Part shown: in pieces, positions 29,380-38,202 of the stretch
Numbering within the stretch: position 1 is the stretch's first letter
How the letters are laid out: the number at the start of each line of letters is the position of its first letter
Assembly (NCBI GenBank): GCA_020248405.1
Contig: JADCHQ010000009.1
Coordinates: 29,058 to 93,057 of the forward strand
Reading direction: 5' to 3'
DNA: 64,000 nt
Origin: Rhodocyclaceae bacterium
GTDB taxonomy: Bacteria > Pseudomonadota > Gammaproteobacteria > Burkholderiales > Ga0077523
Made by a program: the position numbers and the translations under genes
The notes under the pieces: generated by a model
The model's database searches: none
What the model was told of the DNA's origin: nothing
Seen by the model: the letters and a program-made list of their open reading frames with translations, nothing else

Positions 29380-31378
29380 GCGCGCCCTCTCCTTCGCCCT
29401 TGTCCGGTGCAGGCTCAGGCCACAGCCAAGGCCCGTCCAGCCGGGCGCGCAGCGCCTCGCCGATCTCCTTCAGACCGGCAGGCATCAGCGGATCGCCGCC
29501 CGCCCCGGGCAGCGGGATACGGATCTTGTGCAGTTGCCCCCCATGCAGCAGCGCGAAGGCCTGCCCCTTGGGCAGTTGCACCAGGTCGGTCGGCGCCAGC
29601 ATCAGCACCGTCTCGGGGGCGATCCGGTCTTCGTTGCGGCTGGCGAAGTCAGTGAACTCGCCTGGGTCGTTGGTATCGGACACCGACGACGACGCCACCG
29701 TGGAGACAACCTGCACCGTCGGCAACTGCGTGGTCAGCAGCTCGGCGGTCGCCAGCTCCTTCACCCGCAGCATGATCAGCGTGTTGAAGTTGCCGGCGAT
29801 CTGCCCGGCCTTGGGCCGCGAGCCGATGCGCGCTTCCACGTCCGACCAGGTCTGGGTGTAGGCCGTAACCTGGAAGCCCGCCCCGCCTGCCTTGTTGAGC
29901 AGCGGGATGAACTCGTCGCCGATCAGCTCATTGAACTCGTCGGCGTGGATGGCGATACGCCGAGGCTTGACCGGCACCGGAAAGCCTCGACTGGGCCCGT
30001 ACTTGTAGAGGCTGCCCGCCACGCTGGTGAGGTCGGCGAACATCGAATTGCCCACCGCGGCGGCCTCCTCGTAATCGGACAGGGCATCGAGCCCCACGTA
30101 GACGATGCCGCCCAGGTTGATCACCGCATTCCAGTCGAACACCGGCCGCCAGTCCCCCGGCGCGTTCATCGCTGGGGACAGCAGCGCGGCCGTGCGGCCC
30201 GTGGTGAGCTTCTCCATCAAGGGCAGCAGCGAGGCCACCAGCTTGTCGAAGTGGCTCTTCTCGTAGGCGAGCGTGGACGCCAGCGCGTGGGCGATGGGGT
30301 CGTACAGGCGCCGCCGCCGGGCGAACTCCACCAGGCTCACTGCCCGCAGCCCGCGCGACTGAAGCCCCTTGTCGAGACTCTTCTTGTCGATCGGCTGGCG
30401 CTCAAGTTCGTCGCGCCACCCGGAAGCGGATGGCTCACGGTCCAGCCACTGCTCGAAGTAGTCGACCAGCAGCGGCTCGATATCGGAGGCATGTCGATTG
30501 ATCGCCTCATAGTCGGGTGTGCGGCCCAGTGCCACCAGCGCCCGGGCCATCACGTTCACGAAGCGCCAGACGAACTCCTTGAAGGCGGCCGACTGCCCCT
30601 CTGACGGCAACTGCCCGGCGATCCTCGTGGCGACCTCGGTGATGCGCGAGAAGCTGCCCACCGGGTTGTAGCGAGCCGAGATGTCCGGGTGGCCGAGGTG
30701 GAACATGAGGAAGGCGTCGGCCCGCCCTGCGCGCTCCGCCTCGGCGTAAACGCGCCGCAGCAGATCGGCGTCGCCCTTGGGATCGAAGACGATGACCACC
30801 TCGCCCCGGCGGATGTCCTGGGCGATCAGCAGTTCGGCCAGGCGCGTCTTGCCCACCCGCGTGGTGCCCAGCACCAGGGTGTGGCCGACCCGCTCGGAGA
30901 GGTCCATCCAGATGTCGGACTCGTCGGGCTCGACGCCATGCAGGGCCGGATCGCCGCCGAGACCAGCGGGAGCGTCACCGGAAGACGCAGACCCCGGTAG
31001 CAAGTGCGTCAACCATGACGGCTGAACCAGACGCTGGCTCGCAGGCTGCCGGGCCTCGAAGAGCCGCTGGGTGTGACGCTGATCCCACCGGAACCCTCGA
31101 CCGAGGTAAAGGCGATGCGCCGACCAGGGAATCGAAGCCGAGTCCATCGTGAAGCCGCGCAGCCGCCGTAGGTTGCGCCGGTAGGCGAGCGTACGGGCGC
31201 CCTGCCCGCCTCGCCAGGCGGCATGGCCGAGAAGCGCTGCAGCCAGCCCGAACTGCCAGGGCGGGCTCAGCAAAAGCCAGCCGGGTGCGATCAGCACAGC
31301 AGCGCCCGCCGTCAGCGACATGCCGGCAGCGACGAGCTCGTGCGCGCCGCGAAGCCGTCCTTCCAGGGGCGCGGTCAC
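29351..31378 (-). CDS. traD: Conjugative coupling ATPase TraD (PFGI-1 class)
   Basis: A 675-aa membrane-anchored ATPase of the FtsK/HerA superfamily that links relaxase-bound DNA to a type IV secretion system. Two hydrophobic segments lie within residues 15-55. Walker A is GTTRVGKTR (171-179), Walker B region IAIHADEFNEL, plus VIVFDPKGDADLL. Length and motifs fit ICE TraD of the PFGI-1/clc type. Its ATG overlaps the relaxase fragment stop by 4 bp. No other secretion genes remain in the island, so it would need a helper element to function. Confidence 0.92.
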   Translation of the reverse strand: MTAPLEGRLRGAHELVAAGMSLTAGAAVLIAPGWLLLSPPWQFGLAAALLGHAAWRGGQGARTLAYRRNLRRLRGFTMDSASIPWSAHRLYLGRGFRWDQRHTQRLFEARQPASQRLVQPSWLTHLLPGSASSGDAPAGLGGDPALHGVEPDESDIWMDLSERVGHTLVLGTTRVGKTRLAELLIAQDIRRGEVVIVFDPKGDADLLRRVYAEAERAGRADAFLMFHLGHPDISARYNPVGSFSRITEVATRIAGQLPSEGQSAAFKEFVWRFVNVMARALVALGRTPDYEAINRHASDIEPLLVDYFEQWLDREPSASGWRDELERQPIDKKSLDKGLQSRGLRAVSLVEFARRRRLYDPIAHALASTLAYEKSHFDKLVASLLPLMEKLTTGRTAALLSPAMNAPGDWRPVFDWNAVINLGGIVYVGLDALSDYEEAAAVGNSMFADLTSVAGSLYKYGPSRGFPVPVKPRRIAIHADEFNELIGDEFIPLLNKAGGAGFQVTAYTQTWSDVEARIGSRPKAGQIAGNFNTLIMLRVKELATAELLTTQLPTVQVVSTVASSSVSDTNDPGEFTDFASRNEDRIAPETVLMLAPTDLVQLPKGQAFALLHGGQLHKIRIPLPGAGGDPLMPAGLKEIGEALRARLDGPWLWPEPAPDKGEGEGAHGLPQHQLP

Positions 31379-32049
31379 GGGTCAGAGCCGCCAGCGACCG
31401 CGATCCGCACGAGTCGCGAGTTGATCGGTGGCAGCGGGTCGAGCAGGCGCTGCGGCTGCTCGATGACGATCCCGTGCACCCTGGTGGTCGCCTTGCCGTT
31501 CTTGGTCCACGCGTAGCCGAGCACGCTCGCACCGTCGGCCCCGACAAGGTGCCACCCGGCTTTGAGGACGGAACGCTGCAGACGCTTCAGGCTCTCCTGG
31601 GAGTTCGCATCGGCACCCTGCCATGCCAGGAAGGACCGAAAGATGCCCGGGGACACCAGCAACAGGCCTTCGGGAACGTGATGGACCAGGGCCGTGCGGG
31701 TGTTGATCGCGATCGAACCCTCGGCCAGCCCTTCGCGGAGCCAGCCGAACAACTCAGGAAGCGACGGGGCCGACGAGGTAGATCGCGAGACGTGGGTCGC
31801 AAGTGCTTCAGACGCAGATATCGCCGGCTCCGGCTCCACGCCGGGAACGGCCTTCGGATCGATGTCCGACCGGTGCTGATGCCATTGCGCTCCATCGACA
31901 GGAGCCGCCGCGTCAGCGAGACCGGAAAGCGCTTCCGTCAGGATCGCCAGGATGGGATTGTCCCGACCGCATCGATCGGAAAGCACCTCAGCCAGTGCTG
32001 CGCTCGCCTCACGGTCCTGGCCGATCCAGACACGGCCGAGTTCGGGCAC
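31375..32049 (-). pseudogene. C-terminal remnant of a TraI/MobH-type relaxase
   Basis: The end matches the DUF1528/TraI_2_C pattern: LFGWLREGLAEGSIAINTRTALVHHVPEGLLLVSPGIFRSFL, then LQRSVLKAGWHL and RVHGIVIEQPQRLLDPLPPINSRLVRI. The 224-aa frame given starts at GTG 32049, but the same frame stays open upstream into the alpA region (about to 32230) with protein-like sequence (LATLGATGAGTPASRYECVVPE) and no good start. Full-length relaxases of this class are about three times longer, so the nicking domain is missing. Whether the fragment is translated is unclear. Confidence 0.75.
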
Positions 32050-32223
32050 GACGCACTCGTACCGGCTGGCAGGAGTTCCAGCGCCCGTAGCCCCCAGGGT
32101 CGCGAGGCGCCACGTCGGTGGCGACCACGCGAGGTCTACGGTTCTGAGAGTCGGTCGGCGGCCGCTACGCGCGGCCCAATGCCGGAAGCCGGGGCGGCTT
32201 CTCGACCGAGAACGGGGGTGCGA

Positions 32224-32700
32224 ATGAAGCGCGGAAGGCAGTTCGGGGACACGGCGCGGGCCGCCGGCGTCACGAAACCGAAGGGGATGGATCCTCGGCT
32301 CGACGGAGAGATCGATGACGATCGTGCCGCCGGCCGAGATGGTGCCGACTTGCTTCGGGAGGCAGTGCGCGAGACCGAGCCGTTGGGCGTGTTCGACGGG
32401 CGGGCGATCCGGGAGCTGTACAAGACCGCACCTGCCGACCCCAAAGGGCTGAGGCGCACGATCCGCCGCAGCGAGCTACGTCAGATCGTTCCCCTGGCGG
32501 ACTCGACGATCTACGAACTGGAGCGCCGGGGGGAATTTCCGCAGCGGTTCTTCCTCACCGCACGCTGCGTGGTGTGGGACCTGAGCGAAGTGCTGGCCTG
32601 GCTGCAGAGCCGGCGGCAGGCCGGGCGCAACGGGGTGAAGCAGGCGCCAATGCCGGACGTTCGCAAGAGGATGCACCGGTCGACCGGCGTAAAGGGGTAG
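32224..32700 (+). CDS. AlpA-family DNA-binding regulator / excisionase-like protein
   Basis: A 158-aa protein. The C-terminal part RTIRRSELRQIVPLADSTIYELERRGEFPQRFFLTARCVVWDLSEVLAWLQSRR is a typical AlpA (MerR-like winged helix) domain; the first about 80 residues are charged and not recognised. AlpA regulators act as excision activators or transcription factors for P4-type integrases, and this one lies in the same island as such an integrase. The ATG start is at 32224. It is divergent from, and overlaps in antisense with, the open frame upstream of the relaxase remnant. Confidence 0.85.
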   Translation: MKRGRQFGDTARAAGVTKPKGMDPRLDGEIDDDRAAGRDGADLLREAVRETEPLGVFDGRAIRELYKTAPADPKGLRRTIRRSELRQIVPLADSTIYELERRGEFPQRFFLTARCVVWDLSEVLAWLQSRRQAGRNGVKQAPMPDVRKRMHRSTGVKG

Positions 32701-32882
32701 CTTGGCGATTCACGTGAGCAATCAATCGGCCTATCAGACCGTGGTGTGCAGAGCGATGACTTGCCGAATCGCGGCCGCGGCGCCAGCGATATGTAGGACC
32801 GCGATGCGAGGTACATCCGACCGCGGAGATGAACGTCTGATCGTCAGGCGAGGGCTAAGAACTGGCGTTCGCGCGACTTGCC

Positions 32883-34625
32883 TCACGGCCGCTCAGCATT
32901 CATAGCGCCAAGTTCTCGAAACCCGCGCTCAAGCAGCACAGGTCGCAGCTCCGCCAACGAACTTGCCGGTATTGCAAGCCAAAGGAGATTGCGGGCGCGG
33001 GTCACCGCCACATAACCGATCCGTCCTACCTCGGTGTCTACCCCCGCCAACAGTGCGTTGGCATGTTCCCGATTCGCAAAGTACAGCACCGCATCGAGGC
33101 CTTCACCCTTCGCCTGGTGGACCGTGTCCACGCGGATCCGCCCCACGTCTTCGTTCGCGGCCAGGTCAGCGCCTGCCATCAACGGCGCATTGGGCAAGCC
33201 CCGTCTCGCGAGCTTGTTGCCCAAGTTGTCGGTGCTCGGCAGCCCGTAGTCCTGCGCGACCTGCGCCAGCAGTGCCCTCGTTCTTTCCAGAAGCCGCGAA
33301 TGCCACTGCGTGTCGCCGGTCAACGTCGCTGCAGGCAACCCCGAGTCAGAGTTGCGCGTGAATGTCCAGACGAGCCGGCGAAGCGCCCAATCATCCGGTG
33401 AGCCCAGCGGTTGCGTGATCCTTGCGACAAGTCCCCGCGGTGGGTCGGCCAGCAGACCGACGATGCTCGTGGCCACCAGCTTGAATGCGCCAAGGTAATC
33501 CTGATGCCGATCGCGCAGGATCGCGGCCTGTGCGAGGCTCCTGACCGTTCCCTGGCCCGGCGCGCCTTCGTTGCCGGCGAGCGTGTCGGCCATTTCGCGG
33601 CCGCGGCAAAGCACTGCTGAGCATTCGAGCTTCAGCTCGGCCGTCAGCACTGCCGCCTGGAATGCGGCGATGAGCTTCTGTCGTTCAGCATTGCGGTAAG
33701 GCACAAAGAATGTGCCATTCGTCGTATCGGGTGCGACCCTGTCAGCAGTGTCGGCTCGACTTGACAGACGGTTGGCCAAATCCAGTATCGGCGGCACAGA
33801 TCGGTAGTTCTTGGTGAGCCCGAGACCGTTGACACCTTCCCGCTGACCATACTGCCTCAGGAAGGCTCCGCTGGCGCCCGCAAACTCGTAAATGCCCTGG
33901 TTCGGGTCGCCGATCAGCGAGACCTGACAGCCAGCGTCGACTAACTGCTCGATGATGGCCTGATGGACCGTGCCGATGTCCTGTGCCTCGTCGATCAAGA
34001 TGTGCGGGTATCGACGGGCAAGGGCGCGGAGAATGCCGGGCTGATCCGCCAAGGTGCGGTAGCACCAATAGCGCCCGAGATTGTGCGTGTACGCGCCCAC
34101 CCGGCCAAGGCGATGGACGAGGTTGGTCGCCTGAGCCGTATCCAACCTGCACGTGCGGTCGTTATCCGAATAGCAGAAGTAGACACCGCCGTTGTCGATG
34201 CCGACCTGCATCATCGTGATCTCGCGTGGGTACTTATCGGTCTGGAACCTGAAGCCGCCCAGGAATGCCTCGCCACCCGTCACGAGGAATGCGGCCTGCT
34301 GCGCGCCCATCGTCCGATAGGCGTGTGGACGCAGCACGTTGCCGGCAATAAAACTGTCCAACGTTCCGATCTCGACGCGGTAATGGGCCAATCCCGCGGC
34401 CGCCTCGTGGACCAAGTTCTGGTACTCCCGTCGGAAGGTGTCCACCGCGACGTTCGAAAACGACAGGAGGGCGACACGCCCGCGGTGATCGCCGAGATCT
34501 CGACGCATCTGCGCCAGCCGGCGCACCGCCGTAAACGTCTTGCCGCTGCCGGCGCAAGCGATCACGGACATCGGCGCGAGCGGCGCGCCGATGATCTGCA
34601 ACTGCTCGGCGGAGGGCTGGGTCAC
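32883..34625 (-). CDS. gajB: Gabija defence protein GajB, UvrD-like helicase
   Basis: A 580-aa superfamily 1A helicase-like ATPase: Walker A ACAGSGKTF (23-31), motif Ia-like LLSFSNVAVDTF, motif II IDEAQD (211-216), motif III LIGDPNQGIYEFAG, NYRS motif IV, and motif VI GYVAVTRARNLLW. It is encoded directly after the OLD-family nuclease; its GTG start at 34625 shares a base with the gajA stop (TAGTG), so the two are coupled. In Gabija systems GajB senses free nucleotides/DNA ends and works with GajA against phage. At about 580 aa it is longer than the best studied GajB (about 490 aa). Confidence 0.88.
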   Translation of the reverse strand: MTQPSAEQLQIIGAPLAPMSVIACAGSGKTFTAVRRLAQMRRDLGDHRGRVALLSFSNVAVDTFRREYQNLVHEAAAGLAHYRVEIGTLDSFIAGNVLRPHAYRTMGAQQAAFLVTGGEAFLGGFRFQTDKYPREITMMQVGIDNGGVYFCYSDNDRTCRLDTAQATNLVHRLGRVGAYTHNLGRYWCYRTLADQPGILRALARRYPHILIDEAQDIGTVHQAIIEQLVDAGCQVSLIGDPNQGIYEFAGASGAFLRQYGQREGVNGLGLTKNYRSVPPILDLANRLSSRADTADRVAPDTTNGTFFVPYRNAERQKLIAAFQAAVLTAELKLECSAVLCRGREMADTLAGNEGAPGQGTVRSLAQAAILRDRHQDYLGAFKLVATSIVGLLADPPRGLVARITQPLGSPDDWALRRLVWTFTRNSDSGLPAATLTGDTQWHSRLLERTRALLAQVAQDYGLPSTDNLGNKLARRGLPNAPLMAGADLAANEDVGRIRVDTVHQAKGEGLDAVLYFANREHANALLAGVDTEVGRIGYVAVTRARNLLWLAIPASSLAELRPVLLERGFRELGAMNAERP

Positions 34626-36388
34626 TACTTCGCTTGCGCGGGCTGTTCCGCGAGCTTGACCTGACAGGCGTGGGCGATCGCTTCGCGAATGTAGTTCGGC
34701 ACCACGCAAGCAGCGCCATCGGCAATCACCTGCGCGAGTGCTTGGCCGAAACGCCCCTTCTGCACATTGTTCTGCCGGCGCTCAAACATGCCGCTAAACA
34801 GGGCGCGCGCCTTACCAGCGTCACCTTCCGCGGCCTCGACTGCAGCCGCGACTGCCTTGCCGATCTGCGGATGTAGTTCGTTCAGCGCCAACAGCATAGC
34901 CGCGCGGTTGTCCGCATGCAGGGCCAGGTCGTACTCGAGGGTCTTGAGCCCGTGGAAAACCTTAACAAAGGCATCCTCGCTTGCCTTCATCTTGGCTGTG
35001 TTGTTCGAGACTTTCACCGCTTCGCCTGGCCCGGGGTAGACCGCCTGCGGTTCCCCGTCGCCTTCGGGTTCATCTACCGGATCGGCATCGGTGATGACTG
35101 CTACCGGAATCTTCAGCGCCTGCTCCCCGAAGAGTGGTAGGAATGAGTCGAAGTTCAAACCTTCGACGCTGATGAGGCTGACGCCGTGCTCGCGCAGCTT
35201 GTAGTCGCATTTCTCGGCGAGAACGCTCACCAACATTAGCTCGGCCGCGCCTTCGACGAATATGACACGGCGGGCAAAGAACAGTTCGGCGCGTGTCACG
35301 TCGAGGTAGCGTTCCAACTTCTCGCGCTTTCCTTTGCCGAAGGTGATCGTGCGCGGGAAAAACGTCTCCACAGAGGTTCCCGTGTCGACCAGACAAGCTA
35401 GGCTGTCGAGATTGGCGATACTGGCGAAGTTGGGAGAGTGGCTGGTGACGAATAGCTGGACGGGCTTCTCGCCTTCGACAGCCTTAATCGTTTCCAGATA
35501 GCCGAGCAGCACCGCCTGGAGTTGCGGATGCAGGTGCGCCTCCGGCTCCTCGATGATCAGGCTGCGGTAGCTCGCGTCCGGGTTCTTGGCTAGCTCACTG
35601 AGCACCACGGCCATGAAGATCAGGTTGTTGAAGCCGAGGCCGTTTTGCTCGATCTCGAAGGCATCCACTAGCAGCGACAGGCGCGAGGCCAGCCGCTGGA
35701 AATCGCTGCCGCTCAAGCCGAGATCGAGTGCCTGGGCGAGCTGGGGGCCGAGCATGGTGTCGTGACGGCTCTTGATGGCAGTGTGCGTGCTGACGACCGG
35801 CTCGTGCTTCTTCAGTTCCTCATCGAGTTTCTTCAACGCGTCGTTAATCCCCTCGCGCCCAGCGTCGTCGGCGAGGAGTTGAAACAGCCGTGACAACTGG
35901 CTTGTGCGGTTGGGCTTGAGTCCCTGCGAGGCGTCTCGCAGAGGCGGTAGGTAGACGCCGCGCAAGTTCTCCATCATGTCCGTAGTCAGGCCTACGTCCG
36001 CGTGGTCGCCGCACCAGCGGTTGGCGCGCAGCCTTCCAGTCTTGTCGGCTTCCGAGTAGCGAATAGTGATGTGGGCTTCGAGCTTGCCGTCCGAGGCGGG
36101 CTTCAGAGCCGCAAGGAAGTCGGCCTCATCGTCCGGGTCCAAGTCGCGGAAGACGTACTGGAACTCGATGTCGCCAGCCGGCGCACCGACCTTCGGACGG
36201 TGCACGTCCTCGGCGTGGAGTCGCGGAAAGGGTTCGTCGTGTCCCGCCAGCAGGGCGCGCAGCGCATCGACGACGGCTGTCTTGCCGACGTTGTTGGAAC
36301 CGACCAGGACGTTCAATCCTGGCTGGAAGTCGAGTTCAACGTTCTGCAGCTTTCTGAAGTTCGATACCTTCAGTGTCGCGAGATACAC
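34625..36388 (-). CDS. gajA: Gabija defence protein GajA, OLD-family ATPase-Toprim nuclease
   Basis: A 587-aa class 2 OLD nuclease. The N-terminal ABC-type ATPase has Walker A GSNNVGKTA (30-38), a signature-like NGLGFNNL (249-256), Walker B LIIEEPEAHLHP (277-288) and H-loop TSHSPNF. The C-terminal Toprim domain has FVEG (E379) and VITDADP (D434, D436). The start is GTG 36388, chosen because GGAGG lies 4 bases before it and the family N-terminus VYLATLKVSNFRKLQ begins there; 11 codons upstream remain open. The tandem with a UvrD-like helicase identifies Gabija, an anti-phage system that cleaves DNA when nucleotides are depleted. Confidence 0.9.
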   Translation of the reverse strand: MYLATLKVSNFRKLQNVELDFQPGLNVLVGSNNVGKTAVVDALRALLAGHDEPFPRLHAEDVHRPKVGAPAGDIEFQYVFRDLDPDDEADFLAALKPASDGKLEAHITIRYSEADKTGRLRANRWCGDHADVGLTTDMMENLRGVYLPPLRDASQGLKPNRTSQLSRLFQLLADDAGREGINDALKKLDEELKKHEPVVSTHTAIKSRHDTMLGPQLAQALDLGLSGSDFQRLASRLSLLVDAFEIEQNGLGFNNLIFMAVVLSELAKNPDASYRSLIIEEPEAHLHPQLQAVLLGYLETIKAVEGEKPVQLFVTSHSPNFASIANLDSLACLVDTGTSVETFFPRTITFGKGKREKLERYLDVTRAELFFARRVIFVEGAAELMLVSVLAEKCDYKLREHGVSLISVEGLNFDSFLPLFGEQALKIPVAVITDADPVDEPEGDGEPQAVYPGPGEAVKVSNNTAKMKASEDAFVKVFHGLKTLEYDLALHADNRAAMLLALNELHPQIGKAVAAAVEAAEGDAGKARALFSGMFERRQNNVQKGRFGQALAQVIADGAACVVPNYIREAIAHACQVKLAEQPAQAK

Positions 36389-36645
36389 GCCCCCTCCAAC
36401 TTTTCGTTCCGAGCATGCCAATGATCCCTGCTGGCTCGGAGCGGAGTCAATCTCGATCGAGTATCCGCTGCGTGTTCAAGGCGGGTCTACGACCCCGGCG
36501 ACTGCGGCACCGAAAACGATCAGTAATCGCACGACCGTGTGGCCCAACAAGTTCGACTGGATTCCTCTGCCAGCAGTCCGCAGTTAGGTACATGCTGGAA
36601 GGATCTCGCAGCAGCGAACGCTTTCAATAGCGGCGTTCCAGCCGC
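36389..36645. other. Intergenic region between gajA and integrase, no gene seen
   Basis: About 260 bp. It must contain the gajAB promoter (minus strand), but no clear -35/-10 pair could be assigned. Short plus-strand frames that cross it begin inside gajA in antisense and are not considered real. Confidence 0.4.
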
Positions 36646-37905
36646 TCATATCGGCGCAGCCGTCGTCACCACCTTCATCGTCGGCGGCAGCAGCGTCGGC
36701 GTGTGCGATTTCCCCGCCACCCACGCATCGATCATGTCCGCCCACTCCTGCAGCATGTGACGTCGCTGCTCTGCGTACTCCGCCTTGTTGTAGACGCCGC
36801 GTGATGAGCGCCCGTCTTCGTGGGCCAGGCACTTCTCGATCCAGTCGCTGTTGAAGCCCAGCTCGTTCAGGATCGTGGAGCCCGTGCGGCGCAAGTCATG
36901 CACGGTAAAGGGCTCAAGCGGGAGCCTCGCTTCCTTGGCTCGCTCCGCGACGGTCTGGGTGACCCGGTTCAAGGTGGCCTTCGACATGCAGCGATCGGCG
37001 TCGTAGCGCGAGGGCAGCAGGAACTTCGAGCCGCTGGCGCAGGTGCGCAGCGCCACCATGATGTCGAGCGCCTGCTGCGACAGGTAGACGTTGTGGGGCT
37101 TGCCGGCCTTCATGCGGCTCTTCGGAATCGTCCAGACGGCGTTCTCGAAGTCGACCTCGTCCCAGGTGGCCTCGATCAGCTCGCTCTTGCGCACGAGCGT
37201 CAGCAGGATCAGGCGCAGCGCCAGGCGGATGGTCGGCAGGGTCGCGGTGGCGTCCAGCACCCGGTGCATGACGCGGATCTCGGACGGCGACAGCGCGCGG
37301 TCCTTGGCCACGAAGGTGGCGATCGATGAAGGGCCGACTTCGTCCGCCGGATTCGGCGCCTTGTCGCCATGCAGCGCCGCGAAACCGAAGACCTGCTTGA
37401 CGATGTCGCGCACGTGCACGGCGGTCGCCGGTGCGCCGCGCGCCTTGACCTTGGCGCACAGGTTGCGCAGGTCCTCCGGGCCGATCTCGGCCATCAGCCG
37501 GTTGCGGAACACCGGCATGATGTCGCGGTCGATGATGCTCTTGCGCATCGACTTGGTGCTCTCGGCCATCCTGGCTTCTTCGAGCCAGCGCTTGGTGAAC
37601 TCTTCGAAGGTCTTGGCCTCGGCCGTCCTGAGCTTCTCGCGCTGCTTCTCCTGGGAGGGAGATCGGCCTTCGGCGATCGCCTTGCGCGCTTCCGTGCAGC
37701 GCTCGCGCGCCATCAGAAGCGAGATCCCGTCCTTCGACCCGTAGCGGCCGATCGTGAGCGTTTCGCGCCGGCCGTTGAGCCGGTAGTCGAGACGGAAAGT
37801 GATCGTGCCTCGCGGGGAGACGGTCACGTACATCCCGTCCCGGTCGGCGATCTTGTAGGTGGTGGCCTGGGGCTTGATGCCCCTGAGCGTGCCATCGGAC
37901 AGCAT
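36646..37905 (-). CDS. int: Tyrosine integrase, P4-like
   Basis: A 419-aa site-specific recombinase. The N-terminal DUF4102-like arm-binding domain begins LSDGTLRGIKPQATTYKIADRDGMYVTVSPRGTITF. The catalytic residues are in place: R239 (LVRKSELI), H336-x-x-R339 (VHDLRRTGST), H362 (LAHE) and nucleophile Y372 (RGVYNKAEY). The ATG at 37905 has AGGAGG upstream and is preferred over the ATG at 37941. Its 3' end faces gajA and its 5' side faces the guaA junction 300 bp away. It is expected to recombine the GAGTGGGA core. Confidence 0.95.
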   Translation of the reverse strand: MLSDGTLRGIKPQATTYKIADRDGMYVTVSPRGTITFRLDYRLNGRRETLTIGRYGSKDGISLLMARERCTEARKAIAEGRSPSQEKQREKLRTAEAKTFEEFTKRWLEEARMAESTKSMRKSIIDRDIMPVFRNRLMAEIGPEDLRNLCAKVKARGAPATAVHVRDIVKQVFGFAALHGDKAPNPADEVGPSSIATFVAKDRALSPSEIRVMHRVLDATATLPTIRLALRLILLTLVRKSELIEATWDEVDFENAVWTIPKSRMKAGKPHNVYLSQQALDIMVALRTCASGSKFLLPSRYDADRCMSKATLNRVTQTVAERAKEARLPLEPFTVHDLRRTGSTILNELGFNSDWIEKCLAHEDGRSSRGVYNKAEYAEQRRHMLQEWADMIDAWVAGKSHTPTLLPPTMKVVTTAAPI

Positions 37906-37929
37906 CGGCAGTCCCTCCTCTTGGAGGAA

Positions 37930-38086
37930 TTTTACCGTCACGCTGATTCGGCCGCTACAACTTCTATAAGTTGTTGATCCGTTGTGTGTTTTCGCCTATT
38001 TTTTTACCGTCAACGACCGCAAAGCGCTGACGGTAAAAAATTCTGAGGGTGTCCGTTCCAGATTTTTACCGTCAGATTTACCGTCA
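37930..38086. repeat. Five copies of TTTTTACCGTCA near the right island end
   Basis: Copies on the plus strand at 37930-37940, 38001-38012, 38063-38074 and 38077-38086, and one inverted copy (TGACGGTAAAAAA) at 38028-38040. The pair 38001/38028 forms a 12-bp inverted repeat with a 15-bp spacer. The first copy overlaps the integrase 5' region. Matching TTTTTTACCGTC occurs at the left end (22146). These fit integrase arm-type sites or an operator for int; the function is inferred. Confidence 0.7.
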
Positions 38087-38104
38087 AACTGGAAGGCATC
38101 CCCC

Positions 38105-38134
38105 CGATAGATGTCGATAGATCTCGACAGACGT
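38105..38134 (+). repeat. Right terminal array 1 of 10-bp units
   Basis: Three head-to-tail units start at 38105 (CGATAGATGT), 38115 (CGATAGATCT) and 38125 (CGACAGACGT). Perfect 10-bp phasing; same unit family as at 21998-22027 but in opposite orientation. Confidence 0.72.
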
Positions 38135-38168
38135 TCTCTATACGGGACAAGCACTTAACTGCTATTTT

Positions 38169-38198
38169 CGATAGACCCCGATAGACCCTGAAAGACGC
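38169..38198 (+). repeat. Right terminal array 2 of 10-bp units
   Basis: Units start at 38169 (CGATAGACCC), 38179 (CGATAGACCC) and 38189 (TGAAAGACGC). The array ends 8 bp before the att core, immediately downstream of the guaA stop codon. Confidence 0.72.
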
Positions 38199-38202
38199 CG
38201 AA

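Noticed and set aside
31285..32223. Long upstream extension of the alpA frame on the plus strand
   Set aside because: It runs antisense through traD and the relaxase remnant with low-complexity Arg-rich sequence; the AlpA domain is confined to the part after ATG 32224.
32883..36388. OLD-nuclease gene as part of a PARIS or retron system
   Set aside because: The partner is a UvrD-like helicase with complete motifs, not a small Toprim protein or reverse transcriptase; Gabija fits.
38001..38040. Inverted repeat TTTTTACCGTCA/TGACGGTAAAAA as an intrinsic terminator
   Set aside because: Read on either strand the T-run precedes the stem and an A-run follows, the reverse of a terminator; protein-binding sites are more likely.
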